NCBI GenBank assembly: GCA_964459305.1 | Contig: CAYWNA010000142.1 | Coordinates: 1-33,230, forward strand | Direction of reading: 5' to 3' | From: CAYWNA01 sp964459305 | Lineage (GTDB): Bacteria; Planctomycetota; Planctomycetia; Pirellulales; Pirellulaceae | DNA: 33,230 bases | Shown here: positions 33,191 to 33,230 of the stretch, one piece after another | Position numbering within the stretch: the stretch's first letter is position 1 | How the letters are laid out: the number at the start of each line of letters is the position of its first letter | The notes under the pieces: generated by a model | Told to the model about the DNA's origin: nothing | The model's input: only the letters and a program-made list of their open reading frames with translations | The model's database searches: none | Position numbers and translations under genes: made by a program

Positions 33191-33230
33191 GTCCCCGTAG
33201 CTCAATTGGATAGAGCGTCGGCCTCCGGAG
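33191..33230 (+). tRNA. tRNA-Arg (anticodon CCG), 5' part cut by window edge
   Basis: The 5' acceptor strand GTCCCCG is followed by TA, then the D arm GCTCAATTGGATAGAGC. The anticodon arm begins TCGGC, with loop CTCCGGA placing CCG at the anticodon, and the first base of the closing stem is the last base of the window. CCG decodes CGG (arginine). The remaining half, including the T arm and acceptor 3' strand, lies outside, so pairing cannot be fully checked. Confidence 0.88.

Overview
The window reads as the chromosome of a planctomycete, most likely a Pirellulales-type lineage. The evidence is the combination of a DUF1549/DUF1553 protein followed by a DUF1501 protein and a PPC-domain protein, Tat-exported Gfo/Idh/MocA and ThuA-type proteins, a DUF4159 protein beside ExbB/ExbD-like genes, and many short palindromic repeats between genes. 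The DNA is GC-rich and fragmentary at both ends: a transposase is cut at the left edge and an Arg tRNA at the right edge. A run of 10 N at 28286-28295 marks an assembly gap.

Layout, left to right. 1-2000 is a scarred accessory stretch: the N-terminal part of a DDE/rve-type transposase (minus), a probable C-terminal remnant of a larger exported protein (801-1445), and a region open on both strands that I could not resolve. 1993-3501 (minus) is an exported M23 metallopeptidase with PKD-like domains. 3930-6113 (plus) is the Tex RNA-binding protein. 6457-11763 (plus) holds DUF1549/DUF1553, DUF1501 and PPC-domain proteins, probably one transcription unit for exported proteins of unknown biochemistry.

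11882-30186 is entirely minus-strand. In transcription order it holds: a glutamine-amidotransferase-like/HEAT protein; then, after a repeat and assembly gap, an exported TPR protein with Ig-like modules (790 aa); a giant exported TPR / Ig-like / discoidin-PA14-like / TPR protein (2418 aa); a MotA/TolQ/ExbB-type proton channel; two ExbD/TolR-type proteins; a single-pass membrane protein with an acidic tail; a five-helix DUF4159 protein; and an exported TPR protein. A decayed toxin fragment with an intact XRE-type antitoxin follows. The channel through the second ExbD and the small membrane protein are nearly end-to-end, so co-translation is likely. My reading is that the locus encodes a proton-motive-force-driven envelope machine of the Tol/Exb type. 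Its periplasmic partners would be very large TPR/Ig-like proteins rather than TonB or TolA/Pal, none of which is visible here. This is the most interesting system in the window.

30813-33106 (plus) is a ThuA-domain protein followed by a Tat-exported Gfo/Idh/MocA oxidoreductase, a common planctomycete pairing for sugar-derivative metabolism. A tRNA-Arg(CCG) begins at 33191. About a dozen different short inverted repeats sit in the intergenic gaps, including inside the operons. One AT-rich repeat appears to have become the N-terminus of a TPR gene.
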